Below, one piece after another: positions 23,099 to 39,645 of a stretch of DNA of 64,000 nt (position 1 is its first letter; each line of letters starts with the position of its first letter). Made by a program: the position numbers and the translations under genes. The stretch covers positions 2,963,455-3,027,454 of the forward strand of contig CAXIPT010000004.1 in assembly GCA_964030475.1 (NCBI GenBank), in the 5' to 3' direction. Source of the DNA: Tethya wilhelma. Its lineage: Eukaryota; Porifera; Demospongiae; Tethyida; Tethyidae. A model generated the notes under the pieces. That model did no database searches. It saw only the letters and a program-made list of their open reading frames with translations, and was not told where the DNA came from.

Positions 23099-23785
23099 TT
23101 TACAACTTACACAAATATTCATCTTCATCAGAAATCTCATCCTCCTTGTAATCCTTCCTAGCACATCTCCTTTTAGGATACCTACTAGTAGAGCCAGTCT
23201 CTCTGGTCCCTTCATGGGTGGTGCTTGGGCTCTGAGAACTAAGGCCATCTTCTTGCAATGGATCAATCTTCAAAGATTGGTCAACTTTAATCACAGTAGG
23301 TAGTGGAGTAGCCAACCTATTGTAATTTTGAATAAATGAAAGGAAATTGTATAAGTATGGTATGTATGTACGAAGGCATGATTTCGTGTATTCATCAACA
23401 AAGTTATACTACAATACTGTAAGCATAGGCTATAGTTTAAGTATGTACTATGCACACTCATATGATGTAGTACATGCACACCTCTACAGGTATGTGTGTT
23501 TCAACTTACAAATCATCTTGGGTGAACCCCTGGAAATCATCTTCATCATCACTCTCGCCAAACAAAGCTGTGAATCGATCGTCCAACTTGTACTCAAACC
23601 TCACACTGCTGGGTATATCTTGAGTCAAAACTTCTTGTGGAAAACCAAAGAATTCACCACTATCAGAGAGATCTGAGTTGAAGCAATCTGGAAGTGGTTG
23701 GCTGAGCTGATTTGAGTCAAAATCGTTTGGGAGTTGTTTTAGAGATGGGAGTTTGGAGCCACGATTAGTAGATGATTTGAGAGTC

Positions 23786-23819
<34 letters not shown>

Positions 23820-24831
23820 GAACTTACAGATCTTGAATTCGTAGCCTGCATCTTTGTTTTCCTCAGTGCAGTTATACCTATAACAAGAAACAAAATATGA
23901 ATCTACCAGTCTTGTATTATTCTGCTCTACCATACATGCATATACCTCGTGGCTTCCTCTCATTCTCATAACTCTCCATCGAAGGGTCCCAGTCTTCATC
24001 AGAATCTGATGATTCTGGCTCTGAAGGCACAACTCTCTTTTTCTTTCCCTTTCTCTCTCTCTTCCTGGTTTGACTAGTCTTCATCTTGCTCCCTGAAGAG
24101 CTCTGTTTAGTAGTGGAACATTTTTTGGTTGATTTCTTTTTCTTGGACGATTTCTTTCGACGGTTGAAACTAGTCTTTGTCTTGGGTGGAGGTAGGGGGT
24201 TCTTGACCTTGAAGCCTGTTGTACAGTGATGTGTAAGTATATTATGTGATTATGCTTACACATGTAAGTAAATTTGCACAGCAAATCCAAAGTATGTTTT
24301 TTACAACTTTATTATCGTCTAACTAAAACATTTTGGAAACAAATTTTACAGGTGTAAGAAGACGTTTCCCATTTTACTATTATTATAAGCATGACAAAGG
24401 CCTGTTTTACGAGGCTATCCTTGCATAACATTATGCATGTATGTATGTACGTACGTGTGTATATGTATAGAGATATTATATCCTAGAGTGTGTGCAATTA
24501 CATAATTATATGAGTCAATTCCATATAGCAAAAATGTAGCAATACGGAGAAACAGACAGCTGTCATTTACTTCCGTATGGCAAAAATAACTATTTCCAGT
24601 ATATACCACTACAAAAAACTTCTGATTTTGAAAACGTTGATTGCACCCGCTCTATACTATGCATAGTCTACTACACAAAGTTGTTATAAAATGAATCACA
24701 AACTTACCAAGACTCCTCAGCATCTCTTGGTTCTCTCTTATCTTCTCCAGCCTCCTCCTCTCATACTCACAGAGGTCTTCCTCCTCGCTGCTGCTACCAG
24801 TAGAACTACTAGTAGCCTCAGAGTCTGACAT
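19359..24831 (-). CDS. PRDM9/PRDM7-type SET-domain zinc-finger protein (998 aa)
   Basis: Thirteen minus-strand exons: 24708-24831 (ATG), 23946-24215, 23828-23877, 23510-23784, 23111-23316, 22414-22683, 22290-22339, 21960-22234, 21565-21770, 21248-21409, 20722-20840, 20387-20618, 19359-20116. All phases close (2,997 nt). The N-terminus is acidic/serine-rich with a helix ([19 protein letters not shown]). A Lys-rich linker block follows, present twice. Then comes a Cys motif 'FCEDC...CPIHGP' just before the SET domain, as in PRDM9. SET landmarks are [37 protein letters not shown] and [12 protein letters not shown]. The last exon has two irregular fingers and five near-identical C2H2 fingers ([10 protein letters not shown]...THTGDKPF). 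PRDM9-class enzymes methylate histone H3 K4/K36 at sites chosen by the fingers, in nuclei of meiotic cells. Meiotic function here is inference. No KRAB or SSXRD domain is recognised. Confidence 0.88.
19376..19770 (-). repeat. Tandem 84 bp zinc-finger coding repeat
   Basis: Five consecutive 84 bp units encode C2H2 fingers joined by [11 protein letters not shown] linkers. Units 3-5 are almost the same at DNA level. Differences cluster in the helix. The residues at helix positions -1, 2, 3 and 6 are S,S,H,R; Q,G,N,T; Q,S,Y,T; R,D,S,T; and H,Q,T,S in order. These positions normally read the DNA bases. Confidence 0.85.
20995..21212. mobile_element. MITE, AAAGTCCATCTGGTTTGAGA family
   Basis: AAAGCCCATCTGGTTTGAGA is mirrored by TCTCAAACCAGACTGACTTT. 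Two more members lie at 29178-29416 and 54077-54314, all about 220-240 bp with interior 'GAAAAAATTGAATAACTTT'. It is in the PRDM intron between the SET exons 20722-20840 and 21248-21409. Confidence 0.8.
22235..22289 (-). other. 55 nt intron made of a CA microsatellite
   Basis: Between exons 22290-22339 and 21960-22234. Reading minus, it is GTAAGTTCAA, then CA repeats, then CAAAG. The duplicated copy at 23785-23827 is only 43 nt. Removal of either keeps the frame (phase 0), so these are introns whose whole body is a length-variable microsatellite. Confidence 0.8.
24484..24654. mobile_element. MITE, AGAGCGGGTGCAATTA family
   Basis: TAGAGTGTGTGCAATTACAT at the left and ...GATTGCACCCGCTCTA at the right form terminal repeats. 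It shares the interior 'CAGCTGTCATTTACTTCCGT' with copies at 22965-23061 (truncated) and 58020-58188 (complete). It lies in the first PRDM intron. Confidence 0.8.
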
Positions 24832-25690
24832 AGTGCGGTCTCAGCTTTATCACCTCACTAGTATCCTTTCAGTTCAGTAGCCTGGCTGAATGACCTAGTC
24901 AGTCTATAGAAATTGTGAAGTTTCAGTGAGTCACTTGTAGTACAGAGTAAGTGTACATATTTTTTCATTAGTAAGTCATGTAAAATTGAGCCACCATTCC
25001 CATACACACATATACACTTTCATTGAGCTGCTTACAAACTGAAAAAGGGTTGTTTTTCACAAACAAAACACAACTTGATTTGTAAACTTTCCTACCTAAT
25101 GAGTATCGGTTGTAGTAGCTGCAGCACTTCCAAAAGTGAAGCTTAGAGCCTTTTTGTCCGTGGATTTGAATAACCAGCTTCTAAATCACGGAATACACAG
25201 GCCAGGACACTTCTTTTCGACTTCTTTGCAAGCAAAAAATGAAAAACCCGCTCGTTGAGCAGCTGTCTACAGCAGCATGTGCGCATGCGTAGTCTAGCAC
25301 CACAAAACGCGCGGGGGCGCGAAACAATGGGTGTGGCTGCATTACTACTAGGTGTGGTCTTCATTCACCACACATGGGAGATGGACAAAACCACTGCAAG
25401 TTCAACAGATGTTCTACTAGAGGTTATGGAAGAAAGTTCTAGCGTTTGCAGTGACAAGTTGAACAGTATGAACCACACGAGAGTGACTGTATGAAAGTTA
25501 GGTTAGAGTTTAAAGCAGGTGAGAGTTTCAATGAATAGAATTTTCTAAATCATGTTTATAGTTTGTAAACTCACATAGCTAATTATTTGTTCCTTTATTT
25601 CACACGTATACTGTATAATTTTATATAGACATATAGCTTCTGCAGTCAAGTATCCATGCTCATTTCAAATCAATACCTTAGGCTGAAGCA
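24832..25690. promoter_or_regulatory. Divergent intergenic region, PRDM / sulfotransferase
   Basis: Separates the ATG of the PRDM gene (minus) from that of the sulfotransferase gene (plus). A GC-richer patch with CpGs at 25290-25330 (GCGCATGCG, AACGCGCGGGGGCGCG) is the best candidate for a promoter. An open frame at 25255-25494 there has no recognisable protein features. Confidence 0.4.
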
Positions 25691-27054
25691 ATGTTCTGTC
25701 TGTCTAGTATCACGATGGTTCTTGTTCCTCTACTGAGAAAAGTTTGTCGTCATTCAAGGAAGCTCTTCATAGGTTCTCTTATACTAACACTGTTCACTAT
25801 CACCTACTTGACCCTGCCAAATTCTAGGACCCAGATCTATAGCCTACAGAGTGTAGAACTTGACTCAATTTTGGAAAAAGACAATGTCTTCAAGCTATTT
25901 CAAAATGGTCAAAAGATCAACAGAGTTCGTGATATTCACGGCACAGAAGGTCCCAAGGTGGATGTGGATTGGAGATTTGGAATAGGGCATAAACAGTTAG
26001 ACGAATCTGTGAATGGGAATCGAAATTTGCTCGGAACTGGTCAACACCAAAATAATGGTATAATAGTTATAAATCCGAAAATACTATGTTTCGTTACATC
26101 CCTAAATATCCTTAAGCCTCTTTATATTGTGTCTATCTCTATTAGCAACAGTATGGTCTCCTATCACACTCTGGTAGATTAGAATTAGGAGATAAAATGT
26201 ATTTTTGTAAAGTGTGGAGATGGGACCATATTGCTGCACATGTGCATCCAAGTTTTGTAAATTTACAAATTACAAACACACAACACCCACACTAACATCC
26301 ACACATACAGTGCACAAGTCCATAGATTCAGTTCAGAAAGGATCTCAAAATTCCTTGATATCGAGAAAGAGAGAGAACTCGGACACATCTGATCAAGACA
26401 GAGAAAAAATTCAACATTTTCGAACACACACAACCAACACAGACCCTCACAGCTCAGTGTCACAGCATAACAAAATCAGTCTAACTCAATTTTCACCAAC
26501 AATCACCAACCGTTCACAATCAGAACTAGACTCAACACACCAAGTAGAGCTAAGCAATCGCTCAAAAGTTACTGGTACAAACATTAATGCAGCTCATAAA
26601 TCTACCCATCTTATAACTGATAGTGGTGTGTCGGCTAAATCAGAGGTAGTTGGTCACCATGATACTAAAGATCTCGAATCAAAAGTTGAAGCTGAGACGA
26701 ATCGAATCGCAAAAAAAGTTGAAGAAAGTATTTTGGACACGGTGCAACAAGACAAGAAAGATAAATCCCAAGAGGTTGTCTTGGATGCTGACCATCTGAA
26801 GATAATGCCTAAAGTGAGTGCAATACTTTAGTGTAGTATGCATATCTTGTGTCAAATATTGGTCTCCTACCACTCTCTGGTTAGGTGGGCTGGAATTAGC
26901 AGCTGAGTTGCAACACTAACTTGTAACCCAACATGCCTACTCCTAGTATCATAATGGTCTCCTTCTACCCTCTGGTGGACTATATAGAAAATTAGTAAGA
27001 GTTGGTTGCAACCAACTTGTCCCTGTTGATAGTTTTGTACAATCATGCTTATGT

Positions 27055-27114
<60 letters not shown>

Positions 27115-30100
27115 NTAATTGGCCATTAGAAAAGCTCTTATCTCTAATTGTTTGGAGATTTAAATTATTACGGTTATGAAGAACAGGCATAATGGGATAC
27201 AAGTTAGTTGTAGGCAAAGATATACATGTAGGCAAGGATATATATATATATATATATATATGTGTAGGCATCATACTGTATAGCGGGAATTTTTTTGCGT
27301 TTTCGTCTTGAATAGAAATTCGCGGGGAAAATTTTCGTGGATTGCGTCTCAATATTATGTGAGGGGAAAAATGTTTGCGAATTTTGCCGTTTGGCAGCTT
27401 TCCATGAAAATTTTCCCCCCATGAAATTTTTAAGGTATGAGGTCCTGCTGATGGTCTATTTGGTATAATCTCATACCCAGACCCCTTTATCATGGGTACG
27501 AGGCTAACGATGCCTACATGTATATCTCTGCCTACAAATATATGTTTGCTGGGGTTGCAAGTTAGTTGAACTCAGCTCTTACTAAGTCGTACTCCTTATC
27601 CTAATACAGTGGGTATGGGTTATTTCATATTGTAGCTGTAGCTTGATTTATACACTATGTACTGTACTTCATACATCAGCTCATGTGTGTCTGTAATCCC
27701 TCATGTTTTATTCAACAGGAATGGCCACGTTAAGATTCATTAGCATTCGCCGTGGTCACGAAGGAACTTACAAATGCAAGGCCATTGATAGTCAGGACCG
27801 TGTGACCTATAACAGTGTGGATATTGCAGTCATTAAGAATGGTATGTACTCCATTTCTCGAGATTCTCAGCTTAGGGTTCATATCTGGGAATTGAGATTT
27901 CAAAATATCTTTGTATATCACATACACATGATATAGCACAGGCTTTGAACAACGGTTTCTAATCTGTTGTGATAGCAGGCAAACTGTTCACATTAGCCTT
28001 GTCCCCAGGCTCCCCTTTGACCTTTCACTCACGGAAAGGAGTGAAAGATCAAAGGGGAGCCTGGGGACGAGGCTATGTTCACATTACCCCATCTACATAA
28101 AATAAACACCCGGCCATGACAGTTAAATTGACTTGTCAAACTACATAACATAATGTTTATGTTGTACCTTTACTACAGCTACAGCTACTGTAGTGTTGTT
28201 TTTAGTATCATAAACCAGGTTTTCCCTACTTTGCTGCTTTATGAAGCTACCTTGTTCTCAAATAGCCTCATACCCATGACCTGGGATCCCAAGCTCTCCC
28301 CTTCCTTATCGTTGGTGTAATGTCAAAGGGAAGAGCCTGGGTATTTGAGACAATTCTTAAATACTCTTCTTTCTTTGCTTGTTGAATTTACTGTTAGTAG
28401 AGAGGTGTAGAGAGAGTGACATGGAAATGAAATGGTGGATGTGTGTGTACACTTGGTATTATGTGAATCTTTTTCTACAGAAAAAGAAGATGGCAATCAA
28501 CTTGATGACAATGATATAGAGAATCAAGTGTGGGCTCAACATTCAAGTAAATAATATACATGTATACAGTATACAGTGGAAGCTCCCTTTACTGTATTGT
28601 GGCCACCATTGGGACCAAAGATATTTCGGCCACTCTAGAGGGGTGATCCAAATCAGGAGGTTATGAGTACTCTAATTGTTTTAATCCCAGTGGGGAGGAC
28701 CAGAGTGAGTGGCCATTATAACCTCTCTCATCAGGGGTATGTGGTCATTAGGAGGGGTTTTCCATTGTACTACCATTTTAACCCATATCTACATATCTAT
28801 AGATGGCTGCTGACTCCCAGAAGAGGTACGACACACGAGTGTCAATTCAATGCTTTTGCTGACTCAGCATTGCAGGTTCACGTGACCAAATCCAGTACTA
28901 AACTATGGTTGTCACGTGATTGGAATGTACTAATGGACACTCGCGTGTCGTGTACCTCCTCTAGCTGATTCCATTGCATTATGATTTGGTTTTTGTATGA
29001 TTCCCCCCCTCCCCTAGTGTTCGGAGACCCAAGTCAGTCTCACTTGAAACAGAGACAGAGCACATCACTGATGAAGGCACAAATGAGTGAGTTTGATCCC
29101 TTTTTTCCCCTTTCAACAATTCATGTGCATACTTTACGAGTAATGTTCAATGTCCATTGGGTATGTGTGGAGTGAGTTAAAGTCCATCTGGTTTGAGAAT
29201 GCGTCAGGAAATGTGAAATAATGAGATTCATGCAATACTTTTTCTGTGGGGCAAAATAACCAACTTTTGATTGGTAAGGTTAGAAAGCTGGAAAAGCAAC
29301 CAAAAGAACGGGGAGAGCGAGCGCTTTCCAATGGTGCTTGAAATTTTGAAATCAGTTGGATATTTAGAAAGTTATTCAATTTTTTCTACCGGCGTTCTCA
29401 AACCAGATGGACTTTAGTTTTTGCTGTGTTGCACTCAGAACATAAGGTGCTTGAGTACGAGCCTAACTTTACCATGCATAAACTGTGCATATTCATTGCA
29501 TAATCATTTGTAATACTGGTTGGGGAAATTTATTTTTTAGCAAGTGTTGTACTTTTTTGTCTGGTACATATAATCATTCATTCTTCTCGTAGGAAAACGC
29601 CATAAGATTCAGCAGTATCGTGAACCCCAGCCTGATCTGGAGACCATCAGAAATGCTCTTGGTAGTAAACCTGAACTGGCTCAGGTCAATATCACAGCTC
29701 TTCTAGAGAGAGGAAAGGTAGTACATGTGTGTAGATTATTATCAAACTGCTAAAAGTTTGCTACTCTATCGAGCTAGACCCATTTTTTACTTTAACGACC
29801 CTTTCCTATGACTTAGTCTAACATAGTGGAGAGGACATACAATAAAGGTGTAGTTTTACTGACTCCTGAGTAAGCAAATGTTAGTCTATCCCATTTTTTG
29901 CTACTCAGAAGAGTCATAGAAAAAGTTATATTTTTTTATGTCAAATTAGTTATAATTTTTAAGTCTACTATAATGATTGTTCTTTATTCTCAGACTATGT
30001 TTTATTGTGTGATCCTATTTATTTCCATCAGTTTCAGGAACAGCAAGTGGAGAAATTCTGCCATCATTTCAACTTGGATCATCTTAAGTTGCAGCTGCCT

Positions 30101-30237
30101 GACTCCAACAAGAGCAACTATGGTCTTTATAGGCACCTCCTGCTGAATGACCTCACTGAAACCATGTTCTGTTTTATGCCCAAAGTTGGCTGTACTAACC
30201 TCAGAGTCCTGTTCTTTATTGTGCAAGGTATGTAGGA

Positions 30238-30283
<46 letters not shown>

Positions 30284-31145
30284 TCCTCAGATCATTTTCC
30301 AAATTATTGAATCCATCGATCTCTACGTAAGAAGTGTTTCAACTCTTTATGCCCTCACTCACACACATACACACACTGCCAAAGGATTCATCCCCCTATC
30401 TCAGCTCCTTAAGGATCGTGATGCTGTAGATCAGGAACGATTAGAAGCGGCTCAACACCAGCTCTCCTTCGTAAGTCGCAACGACATCCAACGCTCCTAC
30501 GCCCTCAAACACTTCTACAAGTTTATCATGTATCGTAACCCTCTGGAGAGACTCATTAGTGGCTACAGGTCAAAAGTTCAACGTTTTCCGTTGCACGGTT
30601 TGAAGGACAATGTACCTCATTATAATTTCTTACGAAAAGAGATACTTCTTTGGACAAATGCGTCGAAATATAGTGAATTTATACGAAGTCGAGGAAAACT
30701 GAGTGTCAACATAACTTTCAGTAATTTCATAGATTACTGGGTAAGACAATTGGATACTATTCGATACGACGAACACTTTCGTTCTATCTTTAAGATAGCT
30801 CAACCGTGTCGAATGCGGTACAACTTTTATGGCAATTTTAAACATTTTGAGCAGGATTCTCTAGTATTGGTACACAAGATTGGTGCAAAACCCGAATACA
30901 TCCGATCTGGGTATTACGAAGATTCCGAATCCACTGAGAAATTGACCCCGGGCTATTATTCCCAATTAACTGACACGCAAAAGAGAGCAATGTTGGAGAT
31001 TTTGGCCGTCGATTTGGAGTTTTACTACCACATCTTTCCTGAAGAGAGAGATGTCCACAAGACCATTCTCGGCATCGAAGACGATCTAGTACTACCACAG
31101 GCCATTGCAACAGAGAGTACGTTTGAAGAAAATGACATCGGTTGA
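25691..31145 (+). CDS. Carbohydrate (HNK-1 type) sulfotransferase with an Ig-domain segment; one exon missing
   Basis: Exons 25691-26057 (ATG), 26311-26813, [missing], 27719-27841, 28481-28546, 29018-29086, 29593-29717, 30032-30227, 30385-31145 (TGA). The family transfers sulfate from PAPS to sugars of glycoproteins or glycosaminoglycans in the Golgi. A short basic N-terminus is followed by a hydrophobic segment (LFIGSLILTLFTITYLTL), as in type II Golgi anchors. A long polar stem follows, then the second half of an Ig domain (RGHEGTYKCKA, the 'D/E-x-G-x-Y-x-C' strand F). The catalytic part has the PAPS 5'-phosphosulfate motif PKVGCTNLR and the 3'-phosphate motif YRNPLERLISGYR. Phase at 26813 (0) does not match 27719 (needs one base), and direct joining hits a stop. 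An exon with the first half of the Ig fold is therefore missing, probably at the N at 27114. Confidence 0.85.
27057..27114. repeat. (CT)n microsatellite ending in an N
   Basis: About 28 CT units, then one N, inside the sulfotransferase gene. This is a probable collapsed contig gap. The Ig-domain exon expected here is absent. Confidence 0.8.
27274..27440. mobile_element. MITE fragment, 'TAGCGGG' family
   Basis: It begins ACTGTATAGCGGGAATTTT and continues with an inverted match to the interior of the 7394-7603 copy (CCATGAAATTTTTAAGGTAT). The second terminal repeat is missing. Confidence 0.65.
27994..28075. mobile_element. Hairpin element, AGCCTTGTCCCCAGGCTCCC
   Basis: The left arm AGCCTTGTCCCCAGGCTCCC is mirrored by GGGGAGCCTGGGGACGAGGCT, with an inner arm pair CTTTGACCTTTCACTC / GAGTGAAAGATCAAAG. 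It belongs with the hairpins at 17790-17846 and about 1430-1495. It lies in a sulfotransferase-gene intron. Confidence 0.7.
28572..28770. mobile_element. Inverted-repeat element, TACAGTGGAAGCTCCC
   Basis: TACAGTGGAAGCTCCCTTT at the left and AGGAGGGGTTTTCCATTGTA at the right are imperfect mirror images. The interior has repeated 'TTATGAGTAC/TATAACCTC' motifs. It lies immediately left of a GAGGAGGT-family MITE (28812-28964, mirrored AGAGGTACGACACACGAGTG ends). Confidence 0.6.
28812..28964. mobile_element. MITE, GAGGAGGT family
   Basis: AGAAGAGGTACGACACACGA at the left and TCGCGTGTCGTGTACCTCCTC at the right are clear mirror images. The interior is shared with 16177-16321. It lies in a sulfotransferase-gene intron. 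Confidence 0.75.
29178..29416. mobile_element. MITE, AAAGTCCATCTGGTTTGAGA family
   Basis: TAAAGTCCATCTGGTTTGAG is mirrored exactly by CTCAAACCAGATGGACTTTA at the right end. It is about 239 bp long, flanked by TTA/AGT, and lies in a sulfotransferase-gene intron. Confidence 0.85.
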
Positions 31146-31551
31146 TTTTTCGACCTGAAAATTCTAAGCTAGTTGAATCTAGCTTATAGCTATATATTTT
31201 TTTTAAAATGTGTCTATTTATTGCGAGGTTTGTAGATAGACGTTTTGTATTCACTGATTCAACAGAATAGTTCGCGGGGTCAAGGGTCAGGTATCACATG
31301 ATCTACCTGTTTGGTCATGTGACTTTTGCATGCACGACCAGCATTGAGCCAGAGCCTCTCAGATCCAGACTATTGGAGCGTCCAGAGCAGCACTGTACGG
31401 CAATACAAGGCTACCAGCAGCTGATATAAGGTACTAGCAAGATATATGTGCGTGTATGAATCTGAGATAGTCACATAATTTGTCTTTTCCTCTGGTATTT
31501 TGAACTTGAAAGAATATATATTGGCTGGGAGTATCATGCCAGTTTGAGGAA

Positions 31552-34616
<3,065 letters not shown>

Positions 34617-35056
34617 TAAACAATAATTATTATCGTTATTGTTTTGCATTTATGATAATAATTTTGGTATTGTGGTATACATGCATTGCACATTAATACT
34701 ATAATTATTGTTTGTAATAATAAATTAGATGAAATTTGTTATTAATATTAATTATAGCTCATGGATCATTTATAATTGCATGTGCACATTACTGCATGAT
34801 GCCTCAATTTGCCTTCATAATTTTACGTACTGTATATACACTTTAATTGAAACAGTTCTTTTATACTTATGGCAATTATATTATAGTGAAATATCTCCAT
34901 AAGGTTAACGTTGTGGAGCTTTTATTGATTGGCTCAGTATATACAGTAGCTTTGTCAGCTAGTTTAGTTGAGTGGGTTATTGAGTAGCTAGCACCAACTT
35001 ATGATTGCTTAGATAGTAATGGTTGATTGTACGTAGCCACTAAGATGTTGATTATA

Positions 35057-35107
<51 letters not shown>

Positions 35108-36301
35108 ATTGCACGTGACAATTGAACCTTCAATTTAAAGGTTTTCACATACATACTGTATCATAATCGTATATATAGTGTTTCTGTGTGCTGTACATCC
35201 CAGTATAGGTCATGCTTGATGTTAGTTGTATGATATAAATTATTATGATGCCTAGATCTCTCCACACATGCATTTATTTCCATGGCAGTGATCACTTAAT
35301 TCATTCGTTTCAGACAAAACACTAAGGCACACACACATAGCACTTTACGTTATATGCACACACACACACACATGCACTCTCTCACACACGCACACACAAC
35401 ACATCTATTCAAATTCAAGAATCCTTGCCATAAATTATGTCCAATTTGGGCTTCTGCTTCTTAGCAACTAGGGTTCCTCCAGGCACAATATTGCTATGAG
35501 CCACCTAGCTACACACAGACTAGCTTGACCTATATCAACCATAAGCTACATAGATAGGGTTAATGCAAGGCATGATGGATCATGAAGCAATGTATGTATG
35601 TTGCGCTGTAACTCAACCTTTAGATTTGGTCTACTTGAGGCCCCCAGAGTGGTAACTAGGAGACATTTATTAACATTAATATTTGTATAGGTGTATGATG
35701 GGACCACATGCATGCAGGTTATAGGGTTGGTTGACAAGAATTAGTCATTTTGAAACTCAACTATTAATCATTCTGCTACAGTAGAGGTCTGAAGATCGAG
35801 TGAAAGGAGGCGGTTAGATCAATCAACCACTAACTTTCATAACACAATGTCATAATATATCGACAAATGCAAGGAGTGAGTGCTGATTCACGAAGCCTGA
35901 AGCATTTCTCAAAATTGTATAGGTATGTAACGGCCAGCTGTGGCTGACCAATATATAGGATGTTAATGTATCGCACACTTTCAAGGGCCATTAGTGAAAT
36001 ACCATAGCTACTCTTAATTCATTTTGCAAAGTACTCTTGAAATTGTTGCAGCAATTATCATATTACCAACCCATTAGACTCTTGTAATGGAGATATTCGC
36101 ATTTCTACATGATCCAGTGTACATATACGGAGTGTTGAGTAACACAATTAGGTTCTGGAGCTTTTGTTGATCATCTCAGTATACAGTGCGTAGCTTTATC
36201 AGCTAGTCTATATTATAGTTGAGTGTTATTGAGTAGCATCAACTTATGATTGCTCTGAAAGTAATGGTTGATTGTAGCCACTAAGATGTTGATTGTATTA
36301 T

Positions 36302-36351
<50 letters not shown>

Positions 36352-36749
36352 GTGTGTGTGTGTGTGTCTAACAGGCAACCATATTCACATTGTGAATGTG
36401 ATCAATTTACAATGGCATTGTTTAACAGTGCTTCTTTACAAAGTCTTACAATCAGGCAACCAAACCAAAACACTTTACCCCTCTAACAAACGCATCTCTT
36501 CTGAGTGTATACGTATCGATACTGATCATGAACCTGGAACACCTGCGTTAACGCTAGTGCTTCATGCAGCTTAGTTTGTACATCTTCTGCTTTTGTTGTT
36601 GAAAGAGATGATGACCCACTAGTTGTGAGAACCAATTGTGATGGAGATCACAACAAATTATGATCAGGTTTCAACTCTACCTGATGAAACAGACACGTAT
36701 GCATGCATAATCATGTAGACACTCACTTATCCATCACACACTACACCGT

Positions 36750-36792
<43 letters not shown>

Positions 36793-37010
36793 GCTTCAAG
36801 CTCTCCAACAGATAATTTTATAAGCGAGTAAACAAAGTTAGCATTACAATATCCATTTTTTTGCAGAGGCTGGCAAGGAACCTGCATGCAATGATACTCC
36901 CATGATAATACAGTCATGCAAGCAAAGTGTCAAGTTTATAGCTCAAAAATTTTTTTTTTGTTTACAGTGTAGGTGATATACAGGACAAATCACAATAAAA
37001 AACAACATGA
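34617..37010. other. Intergenic, repeat-rich
   Basis: No gene seen. It holds (GT)n at 35059-35098 and 36304-36367 and (CA)n at 36750-36791. A diverged direct repeat is present (34905-35060 against 36140-36300: 'CAACTTATGATTGCT', 'CCACTAAGATGTTGATT'). Most of it (35145-36305) recurs inverted at 61326-62531. Confidence 0.75.
35145..36305 (+). repeat. 1.2 kb repeat, copy 1 (inverted copy at 61326-62531)
   Basis: The reverse complement of this segment appears at 61326-62531 with small differences, e.g. 'GCCCAAATTGGACATAATTT' there against its mirror at about 35437. Both copies end in GT/CA microsatellites. No coding frame is visible. It may be an unclassified transposable element or a segmental duplicate. 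Confidence 0.8.
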
Positions 37011-37586
37011 TTTATTCAACAGTTGACAATATGTTATTGTACAACAAAGTATTGTTTACAGTAAAGTTAGTATACATTATCAGTATTATGGTACAGTAAC
37101 TTAAAATCTCTAAACGAAGAATTATGTACAATGATATTAAGTAGTAAATTAACATCTAACTAATAATTATTTTACAGAGGTAAACTTAAAATTAAACTTA
37201 CTACAAAACTACTATTATCATACATTAAGAATAATACAGTAACTTAAAATAACATGTATGTATGCTATAAACTTAAGTAAAGTAGTTAATTACAAATTAG
37301 TAGATTTAAGCTTACAAAATACCAGTGTTTAAAATAATATCTTAACTCTTTAGTTGTAATTACAAGTAACTTATTAAAGTAAGTAATTTACACGTACGAT
37401 AACTTACATTACATGACCCACAATTATAACTTATAGTAGTATAGGCTTACGTAATACTTTCATCAGTAGATACTTTCGCTTACTTAGATTGTATCGGTTA
37501 TATAGCTGTATTAGATCACCATGGAAACGTTACATGTGAGTGTTAAGTTGGGTATCTTCGCCATTTTTGTTTCAAAATGTGAGTTC
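37011..37586 (-). other. 3' UTR of the WT1-type gene
   Basis: AT-rich with many 'AACTTAAA/TTTAAGTT' and 'TAAGTTAC' repeats, no open frame. AATAAA on the minus strand lies at 37011-37016, a plausible polyadenylation signal about 570 nt after the stop codon. Confidence 0.5.

Positions 37587-39645
<2,059 letters not shown>

Larger units (their letters stand above)
21511..24654 (-). repeat. Tandem duplication of a four-exon block (about 1.54 kb per copy)
   Basis: Segments of about 21.5-23.05 kb and 23.05-24.6 kb align at an offset of about 1,540 bp, exons and introns alike, with a few percent difference. Each copy carries exons of 270, 50, 275 and 206 nt, 801 nt (267 codons) together. Both start and end in phase 1, so the duplication keeps the reading frame. 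The junction falls in a (CA)n tract at 23065-23096, next to a truncated MITE (22965-23061) that is whole at 24484-24654. Confidence 0.88.
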
